Source of the DNA: Bacteroidaceae bacterium
Lineage (GTDB): Bacteria; Bacteroidota; Bacteroidia; Bacteroidales; Bacteroidaceae
Reading direction: 5' to 3'
DNA: 64,000 bases
NCBI GenBank assembly: GCA_017649485.1
Contig: JAGCGS010000010.1
Coordinates: 16,245-80,244, forward strand
Shown here: positions 7,941 through 16,412 of the stretch, piece after piece
Position numbering within the stretch: the stretch's first letter is position 1
Layout: every line of letters starts with the position of its first letter
Translations under genes and position numbers: made by a program
The notes under the pieces: model-generated
Databases searched by the model: none
What the model saw: only the letters and a program-made list of their open reading frames with translations
Told to the model about the DNA's origin: nothing

Positions 7941-8925
7941 CCTTGTTTACATTTTCAATAAGGAAATCAACCTGCTGGGGATAAATGCGAAGCTGACTGA
8001 TGCCCTTGGGTACTTTCTTCAGCTTAACCTGATACTTCTCATCGCCCAACTTCATGAGTTCTTCGTAGGTGACAAGCACATGGAAGTCCTCGGGCTTGAT
8101 GTCAAGGTATTTGCTAAGCCCCACATGGAAAGTGACTTTTACTTTGGAAGGAAAAGCACGAAGGGTCTTGTCTGCAGGGAAATTGACACCTTCTATGGGT
8201 ACCTCAACGCTTTTCTCTGTGTAGATATCAACAGGCAGTATGAGATCCACAACATCAGGTACGAATTTGACTCCCCTACTGCTTACCAGTTCAACCTGAC
8301 GACGCAAAGTATCTTCTATTTGTGTCTGCTCGAAATATTTGGTATAGGCTACCTTGATGGTGTCAAGGGCTCCTTGGGGAGCATACACAGTAACATGCTC
8401 AGGGGTGAAGATGGTGTCACTGAGGTAGTATTGCTGACCGGCAGTAACCCTTGCCTGCAGCTGAACAGGTACTTTCTTGGATATGCCCTCAGAGTAATAA
8501 TACTCTAATGTGTCAGGCTTTATGGACACCACATGGGTGTTGGCACCAAGCTGGGAAGTAACTGCCTTAGAAAAGGTGGAGCTTAGAATGGTGACATGAT
8601 GACGACGCGTCTGGTACTCAGCAAAGTCGATATTGATGGGATAGAAGCGTTTGGTGAGGCGATAGTTGAGCAAGGTATTACCTTTGTCGCGCACATTAAC
8701 ACTCAGGTCTGATGGGAAATCAGAGGTGATGACAATGTTCTCTGGCACGTTCTTGAGCCTCAAGGGTACTTTTACCTCCATCTCATATTCACGGTCGAGG
8801 GTCTGAACCAGCCAGAAGACTGAGGCGATTACGACAAAGAACATGAAGATGAAGAACTCTCTGCTTGGCTTACTAAGCAGAAAGTTCTTGATTCGCTTTG
8901 CTATATTGAGGTACCTTTTTGTCAT
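7927..8925 (-). CDS. YbbR-like (CdaR-type) domain protein, membrane anchored
   Basis: The 332-aa protein has one transmembrane segment at about residues 23-41 (FIFMFFVVIASVFW) and then an extracytoplasmic beta-rich region with repeated YbbR-like units (about 45-320). In Firmicutes YbbR/CdaR binds and regulates the diadenylate cyclase CdaA; in Bacteroidetes the role is not established, and no cyclase gene is present here. It overlaps yajC by 4 nt and coaE by 14 nt, indicating translational coupling in this operon. Confidence 0.85.
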   Translation of the reverse strand: MTKRYLNIAKRIKNFLLSKPSREFFIFMFFVVIASVFWLVQTLDREYEMEVKVPLRLKNVPENIVITSDFPSDLSVNVRDKGNTLLNYRLTKRFYPINIDFAEYQTRRHHVTILSSTFSKAVTSQLGANTHVVSIKPDTLEYYYSEGISKKVPVQLQARVTAGQQYYLSDTIFTPEHVTVYAPQGALDTIKVAYTKYFEQTQIEDTLRRQVELVSSRGVKFVPDVVDLILPVDIYTEKSVEVPIEGVNFPADKTLRAFPSKVKVTFHVGLSKYLDIKPEDFHVLVTYEELMKLGDEKYQVKLKKVPKGISQLRIYPQQVDFLIENVNKDESE

Positions 8926-9233
8926 TTCGGCTGGTTATTGGCATCGGCAGCAGCTGCGAAGATAGAGTTCTTATCAACGCGAATCTTAACGTTGCGGTCG
9001 ATTTCCAATATTACATCATTGTCATTGATTTCCTTGATGACACCATGCACGCCACCAGCTGTGATGACTTGCTGGTTAACCTGTAATGATCTGCGGAACT
9101 CTGCGATTTCTTTCTGTTTCTTGTTCTGAGGACGAATCATGAAGAAATACATGATGACGAACATCAGAATAAGCATAATCCACATCATTGATGAATCCAT
9201 TCCCGCAGCGGGAGCTTGTAACATTGTAATCAT
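8922..9233 (-). CDS. yajC: Preprotein translocase subunit YajC
   Basis: The 103-aa protein has a single membrane span near residues 16-34 ending in the family hallmark FFMIRPQNKKQKE, followed by a small beta-rich cytoplasmic domain (VITAGGVHGVI). YajC associates with SecDF and the Sec translocon. It starts 24 nt after nusB and overlaps the next gene by 4 nt (ATGA-type). Confidence 0.95.
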   Translation of the reverse strand: MITMLQAPAAGMDSSMMWIMLILMFVIMYFFMIRPQNKKQKEIAEFRRSLQVNQQVITAGGVHGVIKEINDNDVILEIDRNVKIRVDKNSIFAAAADANNQPK

Positions 9234-9257
9234 ATTCCTAATTTTTTATCGTTTAAC

Positions 9258-10184
9258 TTACTTTTTAATTATCTTTCCTTCACGTTTCAGTTTCTTCACA
9301 ATGCCGTCGAGGGTTCCATTGACGAAGGCTCCGCTTTTGGGAGTGCTGTAGTACTTAGCTATCTCAACAAACTCGTTGAGAGTTACACTGATAGGGATAT
9401 TGGAGAAACTGAGAATCTCTGCCAAAGCCACTTGCATGATGACTACATCCATGAATGCCACTCGGTTCAGGTCCCAATTGCGAGTGTTGTCGCTGATCAA
9501 TCTACGATATTCATCGCAATTAAGGATGGAACGCCGCAGCAGGCGAATGGCAAAGTTGCGATCCTCATCATCTTTGAACTCGGGGAGTAGAGGTTGGTCG
9601 GCACCATTGGCCTCATCGAAGCGATTGATGGTCTTTAACACGAAAGTATCAACAATCTCCTTGTCGTCATTCCAATAAAGGCTCAACTCTTCAAGCAGGT
9701 TATCCAGGTCGGCATTACCATAAATAAAGGTTTTATAGAGCTTACGCCAGAACTCACGATCAATAGCATAAGTAGATGAAGGCATCGCCATATACTCCTT
9801 ATATATATCTGATGTCTGAATTTTCTCGTATAGCTGTTTCAGAAAATCCTCATGGTCGAACCAGGAGCGTTTCTGGCGATTGGCATAATCGTTGAGCATC
9901 GCATTAACTTGCAGCTGTGCAGCAAACTTGTTTTCCACAAATCGCATGTTCGGGTTCAAATCATCAGGAGTTGCCAGCTTCTTCAACTTAGCGTTTTCAA
10001 TGCGTTTCAAGGCGTAATCAGTGAGATTGACCATTAGAAGCAGCAGATAGTTATAAAGGTCATAGGCTTTAGAAATACTGAAAAGTAGTTCTTTTTCAGT
10101 GGCATCCAGGTTCTTGTTGCCATTCTGATAATAGGCATAGACAATCTGGACAATCTTCAATCGGATAAGAGCTCTGTTTATCAT
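9258..10184 (-). CDS. nusB: Transcription antitermination factor NusB (long Bacteroidetes form)
   Basis: The 308-aa protein is more than twice the length of E. coli NusB. The C-terminal part (about 180-305) carries the NusB fold with the family-typical ILSFSNIPISVTLNEFVEIAKYYSTPK region; the N-terminal helical part, starting RALIRLKIVQIVYAYYQ, is the extension usual in this phylum. NusB with NusE boosts antitermination of rRNA transcription. It is the first gene of the nusB-yajC-ybbR-coaE operon, with a TATCTTTG -7 box at 10214-10221. Confidence 0.93.
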   Translation of the reverse strand: MINRALIRLKIVQIVYAYYQNGNKNLDATEKELLFSISKAYDLYNYLLLLMVNLTDYALKRIENAKLKKLATPDDLNPNMRFVENKFAAQLQVNAMLNDYANRQKRSWFDHEDFLKQLYEKIQTSDIYKEYMAMPSSTYAIDREFWRKLYKTFIYGNADLDNLLEELSLYWNDDKEIVDTFVLKTINRFDEANGADQPLLPEFKDDEDRNFAIRLLRRSILNCDEYRRLISDNTRNWDLNRVAFMDVVIMQVALAEILSFSNIPISVTLNEFVEIAKYYSTPKSGAFVNGTLDGIVKKLKREGKIIKK

Positions 10185-10213
10185 AAAAAATCGATTATTC
10201 TTCTATTACGATG

Positions 10214-10221
10214 CAAAGATA
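10214..10221 (-). promoter_or_regulatory. -7 box for the nusB operon
   Basis: Minus strand TATCTTTG, 30 nt upstream of the nusB ATG; matches the Bacteroidetes consensus. Confidence 0.6.
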
Positions 10222-10262
10222 GTGCTTTTTTCTTTCGCAACCTCACATTATCTCATTTTTTC

Positions 10263-10293
10263 TTGGTCAGATGAAAAAAAATGCCCAACTTTG
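10263..10293 (+). promoter_or_regulatory. Promoter of the PUR-domain gene
   Basis: TTG (10263-10265), a 20-nt spacer and CAACTTTG (10286-10293) resemble the Bacteroidetes -33/-7 pair. Its position rules out the upstream in-frame ATG at 10281 and supports the start at 10332. Confidence 0.5.
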
Positions 10294-10331
10294 GGGAAGA
10301 ATTGAATACATTCTTTATAAAACGAGTGAAT

Positions 10332-10733
10332 ATGGAAGATTTAAAGAAAAAAAGTGCTGTTGAGCTTTATGACAAGGAAATCGTGTTTTCGCAATCTGTG
10401 AAGGCAGGCAAAAGAATTTATTATTTAGATGTGAAGAAGAACCGTAAGGACGAACTTTTTCTCGCCATTACCGAGAGTAAAAAGATCTTTAACGGGGAGG
10501 GGGATGACGCACAAGTGTCGTATGAAAAGCATAAAATATTTTTATATAAGGAAGACTTTGATAAATTCTGTCGCAGTTTGAACGAAGCGGTGGCATTTAT
10601 TAAGGAGCGCCAACCTTATGAGGCTCCTGCTCCAGCTGAGGAAGAACCCAAAGAAAGTGCTCCTTCTTACACAGAAAAGCCTAATGAAGAGGGTGAACTG
10701 GAAGAGCCAATTAAAATTGATATCGATTTTTAA
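10332..10733 (+). CDS. DUF3276 / PUR-alpha-like nucleic-acid-binding protein
   Basis: The 133-aa protein has an N-terminal PUR-like fold (about 1-85: conserved ELYDKEIVFSQSVKAGKRIYY and a DVKKNRKDELFLAITESKK strand-helix unit), followed by an acidic Pro/Glu-rich tail ending KIDIDF. Bacterial PUR domains bind single-stranded DNA or RNA; the cellular target of this family is unknown. The ATG at 10332 is preferred over 10281 because of the promoter between them and because conservation starts there. It is monocistronic, divergent from nusB. Confidence 0.85.
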   Translation: MEDLKKKSAVELYDKEIVFSQSVKAGKRIYYLDVKKNRKDELFLAITESKKIFNGEGDDAQVSYEKHKIFLYKEDFDKFCRSLNEAVAFIKERQPYEAPAPAEEEPKESAPSYTEKPNEEGELEEPIKIDIDF

Positions 10734-10741
10734 GCAGAAGT

Positions 10742-10772
10742 TTTGATAATTCAGAAAAGTTTCGTACCTTTG
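10742..10772 (+). promoter_or_regulatory. Canonical Bacteroidetes promoter of rplY
   Basis: TTTG (10742-10745), a 19-nt spacer and TACCTTTG (10765-10772): a near-perfect -33/-7 pair, about 100 nt before the rplY ATG. Confidence 0.8.
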
Positions 10773-10792
10773 CGCCGCTTTTTTGCAATCAT

Positions 10793-10816
10793 TGTGTGTA
10801 ACGCACACACCGTGTG
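10793..10816 (+). promoter_or_regulatory. Leader hairpins upstream of rplY
   Basis: GTGTGT (10794-10799) can pair with ACACAC (10805-10810), while CACAC (10804-10808) can instead pair with GTGTG (10812-10816). The two stems exclude each other. This is a possible regulatory leader for the ribosomal protein; nothing beyond the pairing is shown. Confidence 0.35.
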
Positions 10817-10872
10817 ATGGTGAATTAAGCACAATAAACTTAATTTTAGAGTAACACAAAAAATTTAAGAAA

Positions 10873-11454
10873 ATGAAAAGTTATGAATTGAACGGTTCTT
10901 CAAGAACTATTGCTGAGCGCTCATCTGAGCAGACAAAGGCCCTGAAGGCTATGCGTAGAAACAACATGGTTCCTTGCGTGCTCTATGGTGGTGAAAAGAA
11001 TATTAACTTCAGCGTGAACAGAGCTGACCTGCGTAAGCTGGTTTACTCACCAGACATCCACTATGTTAACCTGACTATCGATGGTGAGCTTCACATTGCT
11101 ATCATGCGCGAAATTCAGTTCCACCCTGTGAAGGATACTATCCTGCACATTGACTTCTATGAAATCAACGACCAGAAGCCTATCGTGATGGAAGTGCCTC
11201 TTAAGCTGGAAGGTCTGGCTGTGGGTGTAAAGGCTGGTGGTAAGATGCGTCAGCTGATGCGTACCCTGCGTGTAAAGGCTATTTACACTAACATTCCTGA
11301 GATTTTAACCGTTGACGTTTCAGAAATGGGTCTGGGTAAGGCAAAGAAGATTACTGACCTGAGCTATGAAAACCTCGAGCTCATCAATCCTAAGTCTGCT
11401 GTTGTATGCATGGTTGCTGCAACCCGTCAGTCTAAGGACGCTGCTGCTCAGTAA
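10873..11454 (+). CDS. rplY: 50S ribosomal protein L25 (Ctc form)
   Basis: The 193-aa protein is the long L25/Ctc type: an N-terminal 5S rRNA-binding domain (about 5-95) and a C-terminal TL5-like beta domain (about 100-185) with an Ala-rich end. It sits at the 5S rRNA in the large subunit. It has a strong promoter and its own terminator. The Lys/Arg-rich start (RTIAERSSEQTKALKAMRR) is typical. Confidence 0.95.
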   Translation: MKSYELNGSSRTIAERSSEQTKALKAMRRNNMVPCVLYGGEKNINFSVNRADLRKLVYSPDIHYVNLTIDGELHIAIMREIQFHPVKDTILHIDFYEINDQKPIVMEVPLKLEGLAVGVKAGGKMRQLMRTLRVKAIYTNIPEILTVDVSEMGLGKAKKITDLSYENLELINPKSAVVCMVAATRQSKDAAAQ

Positions 11455-11486
11455 TTCTTGAGGGAGAACCCATACAGTTTTACATT

Positions 11487-11523
11487 GCGGATTGACGCAC
11501 ATGGTGCATCAATCCGCTTTTTT
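11487..11523 (+). terminator. Intrinsic terminator after rplY
   Basis: GCGGATTGA (11487-11495) pairs with TCAATCCGC (11509-11517), with an inner GCAC/GTGC stem and a run of six T. It lies only about 10 nt before the first possible pth start codon. Confidence 0.85.
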
Positions 11524-11532
11524 CATTAAACC

Positions 11533-12159
11533 ATGTGGAGTATTTTACGCCTGTTTGGCTGGAAAAAGAAGGGCGAGGCTACAGAAAATATGATCAAGTA
11601 TCTGGTAGTTGGCTTGGGTAACATTGGCCCAGAATACTGTAAAACCCGTCATAATATGGGCTTTATGGTGGTGGATAGGTTCGCGGAGAAGAATAACGCT
11701 CCTGAGTGGGAGGACCGAAGATATGGATTCGTGAATCGGGTGAATATCAAGGGGCGGCAGATTGTGTTGCTGAAGCCTTCAACCTTTATGAACCTGAGTG
11801 GAAATGCTGTGCGCTATTGGATGAAAGAAGAGAATATTCCACTGGAGAATCTGCTGATTGTGGTGGATGATTTGGCGTTACCTGTTGGCGAGCTGCGTCT
11901 GAAACCCAAAGGTAGCGATGCAGGGCATAATGGCTTGAGGCATATAGCTGATATTTTGGGAACACAAGGATATGCCAGGTTGAGATTCGGCATCGGTAAT
12001 GAGTTCCCACGTGGAGGTCAAGTGAATTTTGTATTGGGAGAGTTCGATGAGGATGACCTAAAGGTTTTACCTGAGCGTATAGATATTGCTTGTGAGATGA
12101 TTAAGAGCTTCTGCCTGGCAGGAATCAATATTACAATGAACCAATTTAATAAGAAATGA
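11533..12159 (+). CDS. pth: Peptidyl-tRNA hydrolase
   Basis: This enzyme releases tRNA from peptidyl-tRNA that has dropped off the ribosome. The Pth fold begins at residue 20 ([14 protein letters not shown]), with the catalytic His in KTRHNMGF and the substrate-site motifs FMNLSGNAV and VDDLALP. The ATG at 11533 adds 19 basic/amphipathic residues; an in-frame ATG at 11590 gives a standard 189-aa protein and may be the true start. It heads a tight group with the S4 protein (1-nt gap) and oxidoreductase. No separate -7 box is seen, so read-through from rplY is possible. Confidence 0.93.
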   Translation: MWSILRLFGWKKKGEATENMIKYLVVGLGNIGPEYCKTRHNMGFMVVDRFAEKNNAPEWEDRRYGFVNRVNIKGRQIVLLKPSTFMNLSGNAVRYWMKEENIPLENLLIVVDDLALPVGELRLKPKGSDAGHNGLRHIADILGTQGYARLRFGIGNEFPRGGQVNFVLGEFDEDDLKVLPERIDIACEMIKSFCLAGINITMNQFNKK

Positions 12160-12160
12160 C

Positions 12161-12598
12161 ATGAGTAGCGCAAGGATTGATAAATGGTTGTGGGCAGTAA
12201 GAATTTTTAAGACAAGATCCATTGCTGCTGAAGCTTGTAAGAAAGGGCGTGTATTGCTAAATGGCTCACAGGCTAAGCCTGCTCATACAGTGAAGGTGGG
12301 TGATGTGGTGAGCGTGAAGAAGCCACCTATCACTTGGTCGTTTCAGGTTAAGCAGGCGATTGAGAAACGTGTAGGTGCCAAGCTGGTGGCTGAAATGATG
12401 GAGAATGTTACCGCACCAGATCAACTGGAACTCTTAGAGGTGAGCAAGATCGGCGGGTTTATCAATCGTGCTAAGGGTACAGGAAGGCCGACGAAGAAAG
12501 AACGTCGTGAACTGGAAGACTTTACAGATCCTGTTTTTATGGGTGACTTTGATTTTGACTTAGACGACGAAGAGGAAGAAGACTATGGAAAAGATTAA
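12161..12598 (+). CDS. S4-domain RNA-binding protein (Hsp15/HslR type)
   Basis: The 145-aa protein opens with an S4 domain (residues 3-60: RIDKWLWAVRIFKTRSIAAE and VLLNGSQAKPAHTVKVGDVV), the Hsp15 pattern. Hsp15 in E. coli recycles 50S subunits that carry stalled nascent chains. The C-terminus is Lys/Arg-rich and then strongly acidic (DDEEEEDYGKD). Its position one nt after pth fits a shared role in rescuing blocked ribosomes. It overlaps the next gene by 14 nt. Confidence 0.9.
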   Translation: MSSARIDKWLWAVRIFKTRSIAAEACKKGRVLLNGSQAKPAHTVKVGDVVSVKKPPITWSFQVKQAIEKRVGAKLVAEMMENVTAPDQLELLEVSKIGGFINRAKGTGRPTKKERRELEDFTDPVFMGDFDFDLDDEEEEDYGKD

Positions 12599-13562
12599 AT
12601 GGGGATTCATTGGTTGCGGAGAAGTAACCAAATACAAGAGCGGCCCTGCATTTCAGAAGATTGAAAATTCTGAGGTGGTGGCTGTGATGAGCCGTGATTT
12701 GCAGAGAGCAAAGGATTATGCGGAGGAACGTGGTATATCTAAGTGGTATGACGATGCTTCTGAGTTGGTGAACGACCCGGATGTGAATGCGGTGTATATC
12801 GCCACTCCCCCATCCTCTCACGCTACATACGCAATTTTGGCAATGAAGGCAGGGAAACCTGTGTATATCGAGAAGCCTATGGCAGTTACATATGAGGAAT
12901 GCTGCCGGATCAACCGCATCTCGAAAGAAACAGGAGTACCTTGCTTCGTAGCTTACTATCGTCGTTATCTGCCTTATTTCCAAAAGGTGAAGCAATTGGT
13001 AGAGGATGGCATGATTGGCAATATCGCAAACATTCAGATTCGATTTGCTGTGCCTCCACGCGACCTCGACTATACAGGAAAACAACCTTGGCGTTTGCAG
13101 CCTGACATAGCAGGAGGAGGCTATTTCTATGACTTGGCACCCCATCAGTTGGACATGATTCAATATATCTTCGGCATTATCATGGAAGCTTCAGGCTATA
13201 AGGCCAATCGAGGCAGATTGTACCAGGTGGAGGACTCTTTGAGTGCTTGTTTCCAATTTGAAAGCGGACTGGTAGGCAGCGGCTCATGGTGTTTCGTAGC
13301 ACAGGAATCAGCTCGTGAAGATCGCATCGTGGTGATTGGCGACAAAGGCACCCTATGCTTCTCAATCTATACTTATGAACCTATAAAAATATTTACGGAA
13401 GGCGAGTGCAAGGAAATCGTGGTAGAGAACCCATTGTATGTGCAACAACCTATCATACAGGCGGTAGTTGACCACCTGCTGGATCATAAAATATGCACTT
13501 GTGACGGCGAAAGTGCCACATTGACTAATTGGGTGATGGATAAAATCTTAGGAAAGATTTAA
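12585..13562 (+). CDS. Gfo/Idh/MocA family oxidoreductase
   Basis: The 325-aa protein has an N-terminal Rossmann fold (GFIGCGEVT at residues 7-15), the family motif EKPMA near residue 88, and a C-terminal alpha/beta substrate domain with GGGYFYDLAPHQLD near 180. Such enzymes use NAD(P) to oxidise or reduce sugars and cyclitols; the substrate here cannot be named. It overlaps the S4 gene by 14 nt. Its stop codon overlaps the stop of the convergent antiporter gene by 4 nt. Confidence 0.88.
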   Translation: MEKIKWGFIGCGEVTKYKSGPAFQKIENSEVVAVMSRDLQRAKDYAEERGISKWYDDASELVNDPDVNAVYIATPPSSHATYAILAMKAGKPVYIEKPMAVTYEECCRINRISKETGVPCFVAYYRRYLPYFQKVKQLVEDGMIGNIANIQIRFAVPPRDLDYTGKQPWRLQPDIAGGGYFYDLAPHQLDMIQYIFGIIMEASGYKANRGRLYQVEDSLSACFQFESGLVGSGSWCFVAQESAREDRIVVIGDKGTLCFSIYTYEPIKIFTEGECKEIVVENPLYVQQPIIQAVVDHLLDHKICTCDGESATLTNWVMDKILGKI

Positions 13563-15823
13563 TCGTAAGATATAGCATATCCGCCACCTACGACTTGTTG
13601 AACGTCAGCCCGTTCACCCACTATCCATACTACATCGCCAAACTGGAAGAGCTCTTGCGGGTTGGCAGCATGGAGTTCATCATTGCCTCGCTCAACACCT
13701 ACAATCAAGCAATGGTAGCGGTTACGGATACCACTCTCTATCAAGTTCTTACCCAAGAATTGAGAATCTTCATCTATCACAAACTGACGCAGAATCATCT
13801 CGCCACGCTCATACATATCTTCCTCAATATCCATCTTGGGCTGCATAATCTCACCAAACTTGGCCAGTTCTGCATCGGTACCAATCACCTGAATCTTATC
13901 ACCAGGGAATACTCGATCGTTGGCTTTAGGGATATTGATGCGTTTGTTACCTCGTAAGATAGACACCACATGTACCCCATATAGTTTGCCGAAATTCAGA
14001 TCTTTAAGCATACTACCCACCCAATCCACCTCAGCAGGAACCTCAAAATCTGCCAAATGGATATCCTTAGACATGAGCCTACCTGCATATTCAGGTTTCT
14101 TGGTGCCTAAATACTCTGCCTTTACCTCACGCGAACGCAGATTCTTAAGGAAAATCTTTTCTATTTTTATAGACTGTTGTTTCAGACCACGGGAGATAAT
14201 CATACCCGTAACCAAGATTAATGCCAAACCTAAAATCAAGGCGGTGGATATCTTGAACAAGGAAGAAATAACAAACATCAAGAACACAATAGCTATCAAC
14301 ACCCTAAATATCACAGTTGCCAACAAGGGAGCATGATTCTTGGTGTCATGCCAAAGGGTAACAAATTCATCGCTGTGATTGCCTTTGACCATAATAGCAC
14401 GTAAGAAAGGGGCTAAAAAACAAATAGTGGCAATAGCTACTAGAAGGTCACCCCATATACCTGGCAAGATGCCTGTAATGAAAGGACGAACAAAGTTAAG
14501 GAAGATGGTCACGATAGCAACACACACTATACTATATATCACAGTATTGCGGATGATATTTACCAAGAAGCGTTTCCAATCACTGTCATGATTGACAGTA
14601 CGCGTACCTGTTGCATAGCGTGATAGTGTATTTCTCCACTTGGCAGGCAGATGACTCTCTACAAAATTGGAGGCAGGTTCTGCAAATCTTATCATATAAG
14701 GCGTAAGGAAAGTAGTGATGACTGATACCGCCACAACAATGGGATACAGAAAATCGCTGGTCACACCCAAAGATACACCTAAAGAAGCGATGATGAAAGC
14801 GAACTCTCCTATCTGCGTCAAACTGAAACCACACTGCATAGAAGTCTTGAGAGTCTGACCGGAAAGCAGCACGCCCATTGAGCCAAAAATGCTCTGTCCC
14901 AAAAGGATAGTAAGAGTTATAACGATAATGGGCAGAGCATACTCTACAATCATGGAAGGATCAACCATCATACCTACTGACACGAAAAAGATCGCTCCAA
15001 AGAGGTCTTTGACTGGCTTTACAAGGTGGTCGATGTGCTCAGCCTCAACAGTTTCTGCCAAAATGGAACCCATGATGAAAGCGCCAAAAGCTGCAGAAAA
15101 GCCAGTCTTGGAAGCTATTACAACCATGAAGAAGCATAATGCCAATGACACAATAAGCAATGTTTCGTCACTCATAAGCTTTCGAGTCTTGCGAAGCAGT
15201 AAGGGGATGAGCCAGATGCCAACCACGAACCACAGGATGAGGAAGAAGCCTAACTTGCCTATACTCATTATTAATTCCAGACCTTGGACATTGTTACTTA
15301 CGGCCATCGTGGACAACAAAACCATCAAAACAATAGCAAGAATATCCTCCAAAATAAGTATGCTCATGACCAACTGGGTGAACTGCTTCTTAAATAAACC
15401 AAGGTCAGCAAAAGCTTTATAGATGATGGTGGTGGAAGACATAGCAAGCATACCACCCAAAAAGAGACAGTCCATACGACTCCAACCAAAGAGGGTACCA
15501 ACGCTCACTCCTAAAAATATCATACAGAAGATGATGGTGCAAGCTGCGATTACTGCAGAGCCCCCCACTTTTACTATCTTCTTGAAACTGAACTCTAAAC
15601 CTAAAGCGAAGAGAAGGAAGATTACACCAATATCAGCCCACACATGTACACTCTCATTATCGACAACCGAAGGAGTTAAACTGAGATGGGGACTGGCTAA
15701 AAAACCCGCCACGATATAGCCCAACACCAAAGGTTGCTTGAGCTTTTTGAACAACAAGGTCATCACTCCGGCACAAAATAGTATGAGCGCCAAATCGGCA
15801 ATCAATGGGGCTAATTCAGACAT
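13559..15823 (-). CDS. CPA2 monovalent cation:proton antiporter with TrkA-C domain
   Basis: The 754-aa membrane protein has an N-terminal Na+/H+ exchanger domain of about 12 spans (residues 5-390, with FALGLEFSFKKI and FGAFIMGSILAET), further hydrophobic segments at about 435-535, and a cytoplasmic C-terminal region with a TrkA-C/RCK-C domain (about 590-750). The layout resembles KefB/RosB-like K+ or Na+ antiporters whose C-terminal domain senses ligands. It is monocistronic, with a TATCTTTG -7 box at 15852-15859. Ion choice is not decided by sequence. Confidence 0.88.
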   Translation of the reverse strand: MSELAPLIADLALILFCAGVMTLLFKKLKQPLVLGYIVAGFLASPHLSLTPSVVDNESVHVWADIGVIFLLFALGLEFSFKKIVKVGGSAVIAACTIIFCMIFLGVSVGTLFGWSRMDCLFLGGMLAMSSTTIIYKAFADLGLFKKQFTQLVMSILILEDILAIVLMVLLSTMAVSNNVQGLELIMSIGKLGFFLILWFVVGIWLIPLLLRKTRKLMSDETLLIVSLALCFFMVVIASKTGFSAAFGAFIMGSILAETVEAEHIDHLVKPVKDLFGAIFFVSVGMMVDPSMIVEYALPIIVITLTILLGQSIFGSMGVLLSGQTLKTSMQCGFSLTQIGEFAFIIASLGVSLGVTSDFLYPIVVAVSVITTFLTPYMIRFAEPASNFVESHLPAKWRNTLSRYATGTRTVNHDSDWKRFLVNIIRNTVIYSIVCVAIVTIFLNFVRPFITGILPGIWGDLLVAIATICFLAPFLRAIMVKGNHSDEFVTLWHDTKNHAPLLATVIFRVLIAIVFLMFVISSLFKISTALILGLALILVTGMIISRGLKQQSIKIEKIFLKNLRSREVKAEYLGTKKPEYAGRLMSKDIHLADFEVPAEVDWVGSMLKDLNFGKLYGVHVVSILRGNKRINIPKANDRVFPGDKIQVIGTDAELAKFGEIMQPKMDIEEDMYERGEMILRQFVIDEDSQFLGKNLIESGIRNRYHCLIVGVERGNDELHAANPQELFQFGDVVWIVGERADVQQVVGGGYAISYD

Positions 15824-15851
15824 GTTTCTTTTCTTTTAATTATTGACGGAA

Positions 15852-15859
15852 CAAAGATA
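15852..15859 (-). promoter_or_regulatory. -7 box for the CPA2 antiporter
   Basis: Minus strand TATCTTTG, 29 nt upstream of the ATG. Confidence 0.55.
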
Positions 15860-15925
15860 ATGCAATTTGTATAATTTTGTCAATAATTAGACCTAAAAAA
15901 ATTTTCTACTCTTAATAGAAATATG

Positions 15926-15933
15926 TATCTTTG
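15926..15933 (+). promoter_or_regulatory. -7 box for the methylmalonyl-CoA decarboxylase operon
   Basis: TATCTTTG, 40 nt upstream of the epimerase ATG; a T-rich stretch lies at the -33 position. Only this promoter is visible for the five genes to 20591. Confidence 0.6.
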
Positions 15934-15973
15934 CACAGAAATAGGAATATACTAATTTTAAAACAATAAACAA

Positions 15974-16393
15974 ATGAAAATTTCACACATTGAGCATCTG
16001 GGTATAGCAGTGCCCAGCATCGAGAAAGCTCTTCCTTTTTTCGAGAATGTTTTAGGACTGAAGTGTTACAACATCGAAACAGTCGAGGACCAGAAGGTTA
16101 AGACTGCTTTCTTGAAAGTTGGCGAAGTGAAACTGGAGCTGTTGGAACCCACATGCCCAGAGAGCACCATCGCTAAATTTATTGAAAAAAATGGTGGCCG
16201 TGGTGGCATGCACCATCTGGCTTTCTGCATTGAAGATGGAGTAGCTAATGCATTAGCAGAGGCTGAGGGACTGGGCATCGCCCTGATCGACAAGGCTCCC
16301 CGTAAGGGCGCTGAGGGTCTGAATATTGCATTCTTGCACCCGAAATCAACTGCAGCTGTGCTGACAGAACTTTGTGAAAACCCCAATAAATAA
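15974..16393 (+). CDS. mce: Methylmalonyl-CoA epimerase
   Basis: The 139-aa VOC/glyoxalase-fold protein interconverts (R)- and (S)-methylmalonyl-CoA. It starts [11 protein letters not shown], with metal ligand His8, has VKLELLEP with a conserved Glu and [12 protein letters not shown] with another His, the expected metal site. It is first in the operon, 19 nt before the decarboxylase alpha subunit, and feeds it the right isomer in the succinate-to-propionate route. Confidence 0.95.
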   Translation: MKISHIEHLGIAVPSIEKALPFFENVLGLKCYNIETVEDQKVKTAFLKVGEVKLELLEPTCPESTIAKFIEKNGGRGGMHHLAFCIEDGVANALAEAEGLGIALIDKAPRKGAEGLNIAFLHPKSTAAVLTELCENPNK

Positions 16394-16412
16394 TCATAAT
16401 CCTTACAATACA

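Noticed and set aside
7858-8508. A 216-codon plus-strand open frame opposite coaE and the YbbR-like gene
   Set aside because: It crosses two real minus-strand genes in a tight operon and encodes nothing recognisable.
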